A DNA stretch of 64,000 nt. Origin: Sisyra terminalis (lineage: Eukaryota > Arthropoda > Insecta > Neuroptera > Sisyridae). The stretch covers positions 53,829,080 through 53,893,079 of the forward strand of contig OY292276.1 of assembly GCA_958496175.1 (NCBI GenBank). The letters run 5' to 3'. The position numbers and the translations under genes are program-made. The notes beneath the pieces are model-generated. The model searched no databases and had not been told where the DNA came from. It saw nothing but the letters and a program-made list of their open reading frames with translations. Positions 1 to 11,803 of the stretch are shown piece by piece (positions within the stretch are counted from its first letter, which is position 1; each line of letters begins with the position of its first letter).

Positions 1-2180
1 ATAGAGCTTTTCTTCACACAATCGATTTGATTAACTTTTAATAAGAAATTAACTTGTTTTTTTCAAATCCTCCAATATATATATATAGTTCCACGTATAC
101 ATTATATTCTTCTTGCATTTTATTTTTGATCAAGAAAGTTTCTTTGAAGCGATTTTCTAGTAATTAACATACCGAATACTTTGCATTTTAATCTTTTTAC
201 ATCAAAACTAGAATGTAAATAAAAAAAAACGATAGATAGTTTAGATAACTCCTAGAAAAATTATGCCTTAATAATTGCATTTAACGTTATACGTTTATAA
301 GAAAATTAACGTTAATTATTTTCAACAATCTTGAATTCTTTTAAACATTTAATATCCCATGGATTCAATATTTCTTTCATAGATTACCTTATATTTTTGT
401 TTACCTGAAAAAAAATTAAAAAAAGGGTTTCCAAATTCATTTAAATTAATAAGCATGACACTAAATTAAAAAAAAAATTAACATCTTTTTTACACCTCCG
501 ATGAAAAGTATGTCTTTTAAATGTTTAAAAAATTAATTTCTGTCTTCTGCAGATGGTTGCAATTTATTAAGTAGTAACCCGGAATGTTAAAACTTCTCTA
601 TATAACGGTTTAAAACTCAATGGCTTCTTTAATGTGATAAATTTGAATAGAAATTCAATTTCTTCAAAAACAACATGGGCTGTTTTTTTTTAAATTGTAA
701 ATATATACGAGTAAATACCATATAATATATTGAAATCTGGATCGAAACTTTTGAATTTCATATGGAGAAGATAAAGCCAGTGGCGGTGCGCTATAGTATA
801 AATTTTTGGGAAAGTAAAATGATTTCTTTTTACTTATATACCGCAGTAGATTGTTTTATGAAGTACTAATCGAAAAAATTACGAATTAATTTTATAAAAT
901 CGCAAGATTTATGTTTTGGAAAAAAAAAGCTTCCAACAAAAATGAGCCTCTTGTTAAGTTCAAGAGCTTTTTCTTTACAGTACCAAATCCATTGAGAAGC
1001 AAATACTGTTATTGGTCACTATTTTTACGGTATGCGAGTTAATGTAGTTTTTTCGAACATCTAATCCAGTGGTTCTTAACCTTGTTAGAGGTACTAACCC
1101 CCACTAATTTCATATGCTCATTTTTCGAACCCTTCTTAGTTGAAAAAATAAAATATGATTTTTTACAATTCAAAACATAGGTATATATTTTTAGATAGGT
1201 AATATGAGATATGGCTAAGAACCATTGAAAATTTAAGATCCATTAGGATGAAGTCCACGAAGGTGCTGAAAAATTTTCGGGAATTAAATTTTGTCGTTCG
1301 GAATCAGTTCCAATCACATACGGTGTAAAAAAGTATCATAAAACATTATTAAGCTGTTTAAAGTGCAAATATCACCTGATAGATATATATTTAAGGTCTT
1401 AAAGTTTTTTGGTCTTTGAGCCATTGACAGCCAATCCTCAAATTTCTGGTGTATTTGGAATTCATGGCTAAAAGTAGAGTCAATTTTAGTAATACCTTCC
1501 GAAGCTTTTATGAGCCATTGCTTCTTTTTCGACAAAAAATTGCTTAAATTTTTTTCTGATATATTTTATTGTACTAATCTATTTGTGTCGAAAGTATTAT
1601 TACCCCTGTAAAAATTCCAGTGCTAATTAAGGGTGGTAACATCCCCGTTAGGAAATACCGATTAAAAGAGTTGCATAAAAATTAAATATAGAAACACAAA
1701 ATTATTTTAAATAGTTACCTAAACTTTGTACTAAGAAAGCTGCATTTTAATAGCCCTTTATAATATATATAATGAACCCTTTAATTTTCTCATTTACACA
1801 TGCATTTTATGAAGAAAAAAATGCACTTTTAGTGTTTTAAAAAATTTTGTTTTAGATTAAATCATAGGGTTAAATATTTTATATAAATTTATCGGAGACT
1901 CAAGTTCTTGTTTTCTCCATTTCAAATTGATATATTTGCGCATTAGATACACAGTAAAATGGTGGGTTGAATTAGGCATCAAAAATATGTGCATTAGTTT
2001 TTGATAAGAGCATATAAAATATTCGATTTTTGAAAGAATATATAAAACTATATTTTTTTCTCAAAAATTTCGTAAAAATATACTTCATTAGTTCCATTGT
2101 ATTTTTTGCATCGAGATTTTAATGCATACCATATAATCTTTATACAATATAAATAATATATTGTGGTCTTATTTATGTAA
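1..2180. other. No recognisable gene
   Basis: A+T-rich sequence with many homopolymer runs. Open frames are short and interrupted, and none shows a familiar motif. I found no inverted repeat or terminal motif that would define an element here. Confidence 0.6.
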
Positions 2181-2463
2181 TATACAAATGTAACCTATGA
2201 ACATAAATTTGATCAAAAGTTCAAACACAGGTGTTTCTGGCGTATTTGCCCAGATACGTATTTCGAGGCCAAATAATTTTCTTTAGTGTTCATCAAGTCA
2301 TATTGGATCGCTCCGTAACTGCTATGTGATGAGTTACGAAGGGTCACGAGTGACCACTAAGGAAGATTGCTTGGCAATCGAAATACGTATCTGGACAAAT
2401 ATGTCCATAAAACATTTGTTTGAACTTTTCTTCAAACTTATGTTTATAGTTGACTTTTGTAAA
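2181..2463. mobile_element. Decayed Penelope-like terminal inverted pair
   Basis: Two diverged arms face each other, 2181-2272 and about 2369-2463. Read outward, both contain CAGATACGTATTTCGA followed by the motif TGAAC(N)n-GTTCAAAC found in the younger copy at 7.3-8.1 kb. Only about 95 bases separate the arms, so nothing of the reverse transcriptase survives. By homology to that copy this is the terminal (pLTR-like) part of the same Penelope-like family in inverted orientation. It is older, with many substitutions and small indels. Confidence 0.7.
2350..2400 (+). pseudogene. Inactivated hammerhead ribozyme motif
   Basis: Same layout as the motif at 8.0 kb: stem II GATTGC-TTG-GCAATC, then GAAA and TACGTATC. 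The first core block reads CTAAGGA at 2357-2363, so the invariant G of CUGANGA is A. Self-cleavage is not expected. The unchanged stem II and second core half show common descent. Confidence 0.65.
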
Positions 2464-5276
2464 TTGACAATCGATCGTATTTTAAATATTTTTTTAGGGA
2501 AATTTTAAATCTTTTACTTGAAAATGTATACTAAAGATTTAGCAGAGAATTAAACTTTAATTTAAAGTACTATACTCCCTTCTACTCATTTTCTCTTTGA
2601 ATTTGTATTTGTTTTTATTTCTACCCTTTTTTCGAAGTCGATCGCGAATAAATAAGAAAAATTATTGCCAATTATACCAGTATTAAGTATATCAACTCCT
2701 GGTATAAACAGTATAACTGTTTTAAAGTCATTGAAAAAGTCTAAATTAATTTTATACCATCTAAGCGTATTTTAAAGAAATTCTTATCTTTAGCATCAAT
2801 AAACTCTGATATAGAATTGTTTTGAATTTCTTCTGTGAAAGCTCTGTAAAAAAAGCTCAGACTTCAGACCATTTACTGCCGGTTACAAAAATTAGAATTT
2901 CTTTAAAAAATCAGCATTGCATTGTAATCTTGTTGGGAAAAGTTTGACTAATTAGAGCATGTTTTGATTATCTAAAGCTTTTGAAAAAATCGTAGTTTTA
3001 TATAAATATTTATTTCGATTTTCGAATACTAAATCCGATATTTAGTATACATGAACTTAATAATTGGTAAAGATAAAAGCTGAGTCTTAACTGAATCAAG
3101 ATGTGATCAATTCATTTTCATAAATTTATAAGAATCTGAAATTTGAAATTTTTGATTATAAAAGCTTTAGGTACCTGTTAAGCCACCACTGAATAAAGCC
3201 TAAAAATAGGCATCTAGTATATTAATATTGCGTCGCAAAATATAGTGCATCATACATATTTAAATAATAGATAGAATGAAGCTGAGACGCGAGTAAAATG
3301 AATAATGGATCAATGTTGTGAATCAAAATAAAATGCTGATCCAACGAATGAGCTTTTGAATGGGGGACGGCCATGTTGATTGAGCCAGAGCACGCGGCCT
3401 TGGCTATATAGCTAGAGCTGGTTGTATTTCTCAGAGAACGAGTGCAATCTGCATTTCAAATACGGATACCTAACTAATATTATTCGACGGGCGTAGCCAC
3501 TGGTATTTACATATAGTCCTCCATCGCCTGTTTGCCTGATGTATACGTAACTATGTATGTAGTATGGCACAAAACTTGGCTCCGAATACAAGTGAGTCGC
3601 CAGGGCTTTGCCTCCTTGCAAACAATAGTTACCATCTAAGACCCATCCACCATACTTGCTCGCCTAATATAGGAGACACCACATCGAATATATGCGGGAC
3701 CGTGTTTAGAGAAACCGACTCAACTGTTCGTATATGTGTGTACCATAGAAGGTTTTTGACTTTTCAAACTTGAATCTCTTGAATATTCATAGCTTACCTA
3801 CCTAGAATCTTTAATAGTCTTGAAATGATCAATAAAAACACTACTAAATCCACCTTGTAAATTTCAGACGCATATTTATCACCAAAAACGAACACACCAA
3901 CTCCAACAACCACAAAAACTCCATGTCCATTAATCGCACACAAAAATCACAAATAAATATTGACTTTTTCGAAAATCTTTCCCAACTCTCGTGCTGTTAT
4001 TATTTTAACGTGAAAAGAAATCTTAACGCCCAACTTGTACATTAGTTGTTAAAACTAATAAAAAATGCTAATTATAAGAAAATAGCTGTAAAGTTCCTCA
4101 GTGGAAAATAAACAAGTATATACGTAAATGTACGTACACTTCTGGCATATCTAAATGCAAATAAGAGTATTTATGTACACCTAAGTCATATGAACCGAAG
4201 AAAATGATGTTGGGTTTGAAAAACAAGTTCATTGTCAATTTAGGATCATTTGATTTTTTAATTTTTAAATTTTACATATACTACCTTACACTTATTTGCT
4301 ATTTAAATTTCTGGTTTTAATTAACTTTCATAATTGTTACCATAAACAAATTCCTCTCCCATAGTCATTAGCAGTATTTCCATTATTTTTAAGTATTAAA
4401 AGTAAAAACTATATGATTTTTCCTAAACGCATCTAAAATGTTTGTCGTTTATGTTGTTGTAAGATCGATATTTCTCGAGATATTGAGCCTTGAATTTCTC
4501 TTACTATAAAATTTTTACGGATTATTGAGTAAAATTTAAGAAAATATTGATTTTTTATTCCTTATTAAAAATAGGCACTTTTGTAGAGCATACAATTGTA
4601 AAAAAACCCCGACTTTGAGCGAGGCGATACCATAAAATGCCGCTGAGCTATAAAAACTTAAAAAAAAATCAATTTCGTGAAAATTTTCTTCAAGTTCCAC
4701 AACAAATGATAAAAGGATAACCGCAATTGCAGAAATGTAATAATTAAGTTCTAAGAAATTTTGAGGTAAAACCGTTCAATTCTTTTTTAATTTAATCTCA
4801 TGTAACTGAACCAATAATTTTGAAAGTGATCTAAGTCCACTTACGATATTGATTTATCGATTTGTAAAACAAAAAATAATAATTGCCTAATAGGAGAAAC
4901 TCTTCCTTTGCAACTAGTCTTGTCTGACTAATGTAATGTTTCTTATTTGATCATCGTAAAAAATTTATTTTTATATTTTATTATTAAAAATTTAAAAATT
5001 AAAAGCCCAAAATATATTTTTTTTGATATTTTCCTTTGGAATCAATTGATTTTTACTAATACTATTGAGGCTGATTATATCATTGATTTAAAATCAAAAG
5101 TTGTAACAAAACTTTGTGCTTTAATTGTCTATTAAAAAAATGACATTACTTTCCGGTCCCCTTAATTTAGATATCACTATTTAGATATCAATATTGGTTC
5201 TAAGTTAGAAAAATTTCATTTCCCTAAAATTCAATGGCTAATCCTGAAAAAATCTTGATGTATTAATCGATGTAAT
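2464..5276. other. No recognisable gene; mixed-complexity DNA
   Basis: No coding region recognised. About 3260-3770 has visibly higher G+C and less homopolymer sequence than its surroundings, with short opposing open frames of 69 codons that show no family signature; it could be an old unique segment or a non-coding exon. About 4480-4720 shares phrases such as TTTGTAGAGCAT with the interiors of the hAT foldbacks at 15.1 and 34.2 kb and may be a very old relative. Confidence 0.5.
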
Positions 5277-5757
5277 AATTAGTCAATGCAGTAAGTCTTG
5301 GCCGATTTGACTAATCTGGGCGCTCTTATTGTTGAATGGGTATAAAAGAAAATTGAAATCAAATCCTTGTAAATAAATTTTTTCGTTTGGATATCGGTTA
5401 AAAATATAGAAAAAGTCACCAAAAATGTATTAATATTTTTGGGAATTTGTAGTTTTTCATTTTGCAGTTGTCAGTGGGTCTATATTTACAAGAAATGCCA
5501 CTGGAATGTGTTTGCCAGTGGCATTTTTTTATTCAATAATTTCTTGTAAATAAAGACCCACTTACAACTGCAAAATGAAAAACTACAAATTCCCAAAAAT
5601 ATTAATACATTTTTGGTGACTTTTTATATATTTTTAACCGATATCCAAACGAAAACATTTATTTACAAGGATTTGATTTCAATTTTCTTTATACCCATTG
5701 AACAATAAAAGCGCCCAGATCAGTCAAATCGGCCAAGACTTACTGCATTGACTAATT
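5277..5757. mobile_element. Foldback element, 481 bp
   Basis: A nearly complete palindrome. The left arm starts AATTAGTCAATGCAG and the right arm ends with its complement CTGCATTGACTAATT. Arms of about 225 bases match with few differences. The apex is a perfect 12-bp stem (5493-5504 against 5515-5526, AAATGCCACTGG) with a 10-base loop. The right arm carries about 16 extra bases (around 5527-5542) absent from the left. I cannot fix a target-site duplication, so the superfamily is open. The transcript would form one long hairpin. Confidence 0.85.
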
Positions 5758-7313
5758 TAAAAGTACTTGGTATAACTTAGAAGGCTTACACAAAGACTGA
5801 TTGGAAAATAAGTTGAAAAACCATAAAATTTGGAAAATAAGACATAAAGTTGCATGAAAATAATGCACTAGTGGGTGTTTTTGTTTAGATACCAAGAATG
5901 TAAGAATCGGAAAAATGGTTTCATTAGTTTGGGAAAGAGTCAAAAAAATTGGTGATTGCAATTTGGTGGGACTATGCAAAACATTTGTTAAGATTTCACC
6001 CTTGAAATATTTAAGTAAATATTATGGTTAAATGATAAAATTTGATGCCCCAGATTAAGTGAATGGAATGAATGCCGTACATATTCGTACATGTATTTGT
6101 ATATTAGTTGGAAAAATAAATTAAACATGGTCTAAATCAGTGAAATATTTTGAGACATTAAACATGCAATGTTTTAAATTAGCATTTATATAATCAAAAT
6201 TCAAAAACAGTGTAAATATTTTTAGATGTGTGATTTGTTAAAAGTAACTCCATTTTTTTTTGTGTACACATTTTCATCAGAGATTTTTCATCTCGATTTC
6301 ATGAATTTCACGATTCTAATCAAATTTATATTCTGTTGGCTGTTTCACAATCCACAGATTCGTCATTTACATACAAAATGATTTGATCGTTGTGTCCAAT
6401 ATCTGGATAAAATAAATCAAAATAATTTTGTCGTGTGTTGGAAAGGAAGCCCGTGGTCCTCCCCAATGCACGGGGGAACACATACGGCGTTCGCTCAAGG
6501 GGGTGAAAAAAAGAGGCTTTCCGATAACTCGCAGCATCTGTCGCGCTCTGTGGATTGGGAACGATTCCAGGGGTGGTTGCCCCATACAAAGAAAGAGGTG
6601 CCGAAGAAGCACATGACAAACGCGTGTGTCACATCACGGCTTTATTATAAAATAGACTTAAACCATAAAAACCGTTTATCTGCCCTGATAAAATAATAAT
6701 ATGCGTGTGGAAGATGAAAAGATAACATTTCGTTTTTTATCTTAGCAGGAGAGAGCACATTCGCCTTACATATATCCACAGCGAAACATTACACACAATT
6801 AAACAAAAACGTTTCAGATAAATTAAAAAAAAAAAAACGATACAAAGATCGTACGATCATTTTCCAAGAAGAATCTTTTCAAGGCATTATTTTATCACAA
6901 TTATACACTATTTTTGAAATTAGTTATAACACGCAAATGCAACTGCAATCATGTTATTGTTAATTTTACTCGACTGATGTTACGAATGTTTCAGTTGCAT
7001 TTACACAAAGAAAATTGGTTTCAATTTTTCACGATTTGCTAATATTTTCCAATGAGTTTCCACTGAAAACCTACCGGTAGATAACTATAGAAAACATTAT
7101 TCTTACAACTGTTCAATTAAAACAACATAAAGAACGTATATAAGCTCAACACAAAGCTCCTACCGTTAACAAGTTGACGCCAAATATTAATTTTTTTAAA
7201 AAAATCGAATGCCAAAAAATTGCTCATGAATTGCTCTTTCAAAATACATAATTGCTCCACTGCTATAATCAAAATAAGATTTTTTCGTTGCCTTTGAACA
7301 GTTCTACTGTGTA
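5758..7313. other. No recognisable gene apart from a G+C-rich patch
   Basis: A+T-rich, without repeats of known class that I can see, except the G+C-rich patch at 6425-6640 described separately. A short palindrome GATCGTACGATC lies near 6850. Confidence 0.5.
6425..6640. other. G+C-rich patch with overlapping open frames
   Basis: About 215 bases with much higher G+C than the flanks and open frames on both strands (97 codons on minus, 6326-6619; 62 and 87 codons on plus). The minus frame begins MSCASSAPLSLYG and shows no domain I recognise. Open frames on both strands are common in short G+C-rich DNA because stop codons are A+T-rich, so openness alone is weak evidence. It could be an exon of an unseen gene or a fragment of transferred or mobile DNA. 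Confidence 0.3.
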
Positions 7314-7425
7314 TACAATATATAAAATATATTGCAGTCCAATTTACTAACATAAATTTGAACAGAAGTTCAAACAAAAATATTCGTGACGTATTGCCCA
7401 GATACGTATTTCGATTGCCAAGCCA

Positions 7426-7799
7426 TTTACGGTAGAAAGAGAAAAAGATGGTAGTTTACCATTCTTAGACCTGAAAATAACCAGAAACCAGGGCAACCTG
7501 GTTTTTGACACCTACAGAAAACCAACACATGAAGATAGATATGTATGGCTGAATCCGTATGTCATAATAGCCATAAAATGGCTGTTTTCCATTCCTTGAT
7601 AAACCGACTTGGAAATGTACCTCTGGCAAAGGATATGTTTACAAAAGAATTAGAATACATTAAAGGTGTGGCAACCTTTAATGGATACTCTACCAAAATT
7701 GTAGACAGAATCCTCAAAAGAGCTCTTTGGAGGAAAAAACTATCAGAAACCACTTTACGAACGATGGAAGGACCAGAAGAAAATTGGGGAAGGTACTAA
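7426..7799 (+). pseudogene. Penelope-like reverse transcriptase fragment
   Basis: Frame from 7426 reads FTVEREKDGSLPFLDLKI and continues to FDTYRKPTHEDRY. This matches the C-terminal palm/thumb part of Penelope-type RTs (LPFLD...YRKPTHTDRYL). The frame stops at 7597-7599. The continuation is in the frame of 7545-7799 (HNSHKMAVFHSLINR, later TKIVDRILKRALWR), the usual next block (HK.AVV.SL..RA...ID..IKR), so one frameshift separates them near 7545-7560. The catalytic YADD region and the endonuclease are absent. No start codon is meaningful because the upstream part is missing. Stretches up to about 7987 stay open in a third frame but are not recognisable. A dead fragment. Confidence 0.8.
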
Positions 7800-7998
7800 A
7801 TTGGGAAAATGGTCCAATTCAAAATTCGGCACTTTTCGGGTTGCTTACGAAGGATTCGGTGAAAGTAAAGAAATTTGGGAACACCCCCCCCTCCATAACT
7901 ACATCGCAAAAAGAGAAAGGCACGACATATAAATTGAGGTCAATCCGTGATTATTTTGTGAATCATCACAAAGCAGTTACGGAGTGATCCAAACTACT

Positions 7999-8052
7999 TG
8001 ATGACCACTGATGAAGATTGCTTGGCAATCGAAATACGTATCTGGGCAATAC
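7999..8052 (+). ncRNA. Hammerhead ribozyme motif (PLE)
   Basis: Core CTGATGA at 8008-8014; one extra A at 8015; stem II GATTGC (8016-8021), loop TTG, GCAATC (8025-8030); GAAA at 8031-8034; then TACGTA (8035-8040), U16.1 at 8041 and C17 at 8042, with predicted cleavage after 8042. Stem I forms between 7999-8007 and 8043-8051 (ACC/TGG next to the core, with two interior mismatches). Stem III is only the self-complementary ATACGTAT, as in PLE hammerheads thought to act as dimers. The extra A between A9 and stem II departs from the strict minimal consensus. Known to occur in PLE terminal repeats; activity is inferred. Confidence 0.7.
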
Positions 8053-8129
8053 GTCACGAATATTTTTGTTTGAACTTCTGTTCAAATTTATGTTAATAAA
8101 TTGGACTGCAATATATTTTATATATTGTA

Positions 8130-8925
8130 TCCACTGCTATCATTAATCGTTAATTAATTAATCGTAATTAAAAAACCAAAATTTAATTCCCGATTATCTT
8201 TAATTATATGGACTTTTTTGTATTGTAATTGGTGCCAAAAAATTGCTCATAACTAAGCGATAAATAATGTACAATTTATTTTTTTTAAATGGAGATAAAT
8301 ATACTTTAGCATAAAAAAAAACTTGAAAAATATTTTGAAGTTTCTCAGTTGATAAAAACTAAAATTCGTGTAAATTTTCTCAAAAATTATAAATTAAATT
8401 GAAATTATTCGAATATCTCATCAAAAACTTTTTAAATCCGTGCACATGAAAGTTTGAGGATGAATATCTTTTGAACGGCTAATTTAATCGCCAAAACATA
8501 AGAAACCATTTTTATAGAGCAGTTAATTTTCAACAAAAATTTGTATTACGCATTGTATAAGAGTCATTTATTGTCGAGTTATAAAATTCATAAACAAAAA
8601 TGAAATTTGTCTTAAAATAATCAAAATTAAATCCTTAATATCTTTCAAATGGTGAGGCTTACGGAAAAAATATAAGATACCTTTTTTGTAGAGCATTAAA
8701 TTTCCTAAGAAATTCTTTCAAAAAATTTTTCTGTACAATCGATAAATGATGAGGTATGAGTTTTTTTCTATTGGACTGAGAAAAAAATTCAAAACTGCGA
8801 TGCGGAGAATCTTCCTATTAAAATTAAGAGCTCATACTTGGTGAGAATTTTTTTAAGGTGTCTAGCAACCCATTTTTCCGTGTCACTTGTAAAAAAAAAA
8901 TAATCGATTTTTTTGACCCACCCTA
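8130..8925. mobile_element. Possible diverged hAT foldback relative
   Basis: The right edge TTTTTTTGACCCACCCTA (ending 8925) is a diverged version of the TAGACTGGGCCAAAAAAA terminus of the element at 31.3 kb. The interior shares phrases (GTAGAGCATTAAATTTCCT, GCGATGCGG, TTAAGAGCTCATA) with the hAT foldbacks. I cannot find the matching left terminus, and the copy is not a clean foldback. Old and probably truncated. Confidence 0.4.
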
Positions 8926-9196
8926 ATGACCACCTAAAGCACTTAAATAAACATTGAAGATGTTTTTAGTAATAGCTTTGCATTACTACCCTTTATTTGT
9001 ATTTCTTTCGGTTTTTGTTCTTATCATTGCAAAATAGATTTCGGAATGCAACATATTTTGTAATTTTCTGTAAGTTAATAAGTCACTCTAATCGTAAAGT
9101 GTCTTTAGTACCACTTTAAAATAACTTATAAGGCAGAAAAATGGCAATTGAATGATTATAACTTTACAAACGAAATAACTTTCCGGTACACCTAAT
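8926..9196 (-). mobile_element. Mariner-type non-autonomous element end
   Basis: Ends with ACTTTCCGGTACACCTAA at 9178-9195, the complement of the terminus TTAGGTGTACCGGAAAGT at 50369. The inner 250 bases are homologous, in the same orientation, to 36.8-37.0, 50.8-51.0 and 51.1-51.4 kb and inverted to 63.2-63.5 kb (for example CACTCTAATCGTAAAGTGTC and GGCAATTGAATGA). TTAGGTG-type ends are typical of mariner. No coding capacity here; the other end is missing. Confidence 0.6.
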
Positions 9197-9728
9197 ATAT
9201 CTTTCCGATAAAATTTTAACCGATGGCTAGAGAAAATATGCGTATTTTATCCTAAGATTAGTGATATAATATGTAGGATATATCTAACAAACATTTTTTT
9301 TATGAATCAAATACCTATCTTAAAAATACGGTCTATTTACCCATGAGTAAAAACCGGTCCTTAGAATTACCTTTTTCAAGGTACAGTCTAATAAAATCCA
9401 AGTATAAATTACCATATAATAATTGAAGTTTGAAGCGAATTTTCGGGGAAATATGTTAAAATTTAATGTTTATATTTACGCATGTACTCTTAAAGCTACA
9501 ACCGAAACATGTATTGGGGAAGGAGCTTATTAAAAGGAATGTAGTTAACACTTCGGGAATATTGCAAAAATTAAAAGTTATGGCAAATTGAATTGGGCTA
9601 ATTTGGGTGGTTTTGTTTGCTAATTTTAATCGACTTTAACGTTTTAGAAAATTATTTGGTTTTCATAAAGCAAACCTGAAGAATCATCCAAAAGAGTATT
9701 CCTACTTGATAAACAGTTAAAATATTTG
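9197..9728. other. No recognisable feature
   Basis: A+T-rich single-copy-looking sequence; nothing supportable seen. Confidence 0.5.
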
Positions 9729-10342
9729 ATATTTGGTATAAGCTTGGATCAGGAACGTCGAAATTTGAGAACTGTTTTCGAATGGTTTCGATATAATTCC
9801 TGTACGTATTGTTCACTCGAATGCAATTTGTACGTAAATTTTGACATGTCAGAAATGAAGTAGCGACTGTTATTTTCAAATATGTATTTATATTGTATTA
9901 TGTAAAATTAAATTTTCTAAATAAAGTTTACTTTGGCTCCAGTCCATTTCAGCACACCCATAATTTGGCAACGTTGCATTTTCGACTTTGTTTTAATTTA
10001 ATTCGCGATTAAATCGGTCCATAATAAAAGTTTACCCACAAAAGAGAGAATTGTACCATATTAGAATTGAATCTACAAAAATATCGCGAATTAAATTAAA
10101 AACAAAATCGAAAATGCAATTTTGGCAGATTGTGGGTGTGCTAAAATGGACTTGAGAGGAAAATTTAATGTTACATATTATAATATAAATACAAATTTGA
10201 AAATAAACGTCACTTCTTCATTTCTGGCATGTCAAAGTTTACGTACAAATTGCATTCGAGTGAACAATACGTACACATTCGGAATAGTTCTCTTCAGTTC
10301 GGAATATCTCAACGTTCCTGATCCAAGCTTATGCCTGATATT
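9729..10342. mobile_element. Foldback element, about 614 bp
   Basis: Arms 9729 to about 10010 and about 10090 to 10342 are inverted copies. Landmarks: AAGCTTGGATCAGGAACGT on the left against its complement ending at about 10330; TGTTCACTCGAATGCAATTTG on the left against its complement on the right; GCACACCCA against TGGGTGTGC. The two arms encode similar peptides on opposite strands (TNCIRVNNTY in both), which follows from the inverted duplication and does not show coding. A shorter relative of the central part lies at 24136-24296. I cannot assign a superfamily or a clear target duplication. Confidence 0.75.
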
Positions 10343-11803
10343 TTATATCTTTTTTTCCGAAAAAAAAAACACTTATTTTGGTGAAGTAGTTCTACATGTC
10401 AAACTCAAGTGTCTATATAACTAAAGTCTTCAATCCATAGTTTCGAACAATTACTTTTGTAGCAAAGTCTTTATGGTAGCAAATTTTCTGTAATTTTTAT
10501 GATTTATTTTTTATCTACGGGGGTTGTCTGTAATTGGCAAATTAGTTTTACCAAGTCGGCATTTTCAATCCAAAGTCGAAGACTTAATTTCCCAATTAAA
10601 AATCCACTAAACGCACTTTTTAATTAGCTACATATCCTTTGAAGTATTGTAGATTAGGCAGGCGATATATATTTTTAAAACGTGGGCCTATTTTCAGCGA
10701 TAATCAAATCTTATAACGATGTGAATTTATGCCATTCGAAAACTGGTATTTGTTGTGTATAAGTTTGTATAATTTGTGAGTATTATTTTGATATCAGCAT
10801 AGGTCGAAAAAGGGGTTAATTTAAGCTTGAGGCTAAATTAGAATTGATAATGATTTTCTAAATCAAACACTTTTCAGTATTTGCGTAGTCAGGTTATTAA
10901 TTAAATAATATGTAAAGTTGCCATTATATACTTTGAGAATATTTTGATTTTTTTTTTTAATTCAAAACAGGCCTTGGTAGGAAATCACTAATTTATTATA
11001 AAATATTAATAAAACGGCACCACGGCATGAGAAATGTGAGCGGAATGAATTGAAGTTTTCAAAATAGAAGTGATTTGCATCTCTCGTTCACTATATGTGT
11101 AATATATATGGGCAGGGGTTTTAAATCCCTTCAAGGAATAAATGGGATGTACTATGCGTTCCTGATTTTTAATCAATATCACATGTACGTGCACAATAAT
11201 ATGATTAGTACAGTATGATTAGTACAGCCGATGGTCATATGGGTGTAACATGGACTCTAAAGTAATAAGCCGTTCATTCGAGCAAATGTTCCATTGCATC
11301 AAATTTAAATCAGCCATGCGAAAGTTAATTGCAAATCGAGTGAAAAAGAATTTATATTATTTTTGTAGAATATCGTTTTGATTTGAAAAAATATTTGCGT
11401 AAGAAATTATTTATCATATTATATTCGTGTGTGGTTTTCACTATATGAATTTAAGTATTTCAAATATTTAGGTTTAATTATTTTTTTTTATTTATTTTTT
11501 AAATGTTGTATTCGTAAAAAAATCGTTGGTGAATATAATTTTAAAATAACAATTCACATAAGTGAATATTTAATATTTATTTAAGATAATATAGATGGAG
11601 ATTATATTTACAAAGTGGAGAAACATTTTGATAAATTTTGAACTCCGGAAATTGAGCATATATATGCTTTGCATAGGTTCATCTTTATTTGCTCGATTAT
11701 TTTTTCAAAGCTATAAATTATTAACTTTGTAAACGAAACGGACATTTTTCTCTACAGGAAAAATTCTTGCAAACCTTCAAGTCTTATTTGACTATATATG
11801 AGT
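10343..11803. other. No recognisable gene
   Basis: A+T-rich sequence without supportable genes or clear repeats. Confidence 0.5.

Larger units (their letters stand above)
7314..8129 (+). mobile_element. Young Penelope-like element with inverted ends
   Basis: Two 110-bp arms, 7314-7423 and 8020-8129, are inverted copies that differ at one base by my reading (109/110). Between them lies a fragment of Penelope-type reverse transcriptase on the plus strand, and a hammerhead motif overlaps the start of the right arm. Inverted or tandem pLTR arrangements and hammerheads in pLTRs are known for Penelope-like elements. At 816 bp the copy is far too short to be complete: it lacks most of the RT and I see no GIY-YIG endonuclease. 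The near identity of the arms suggests recent insertion or recent arm duplication. Confidence 0.8.

Noticed and set aside
8001..8933. ATGACCAC at 8001-8008 and 8926-8933 as an 8-bp target duplication
   Set aside because: The right copy does flank a hAT-like terminus, but the left copy lies inside the PLE hammerhead and is followed by TGATGAAG, not by a TAG-type end; coincidence.
10122..10424. 100-codon plus-strand gene
   Set aside because: Lies in the foldback arm and mirrors the opposite arm; no independent support for coding.
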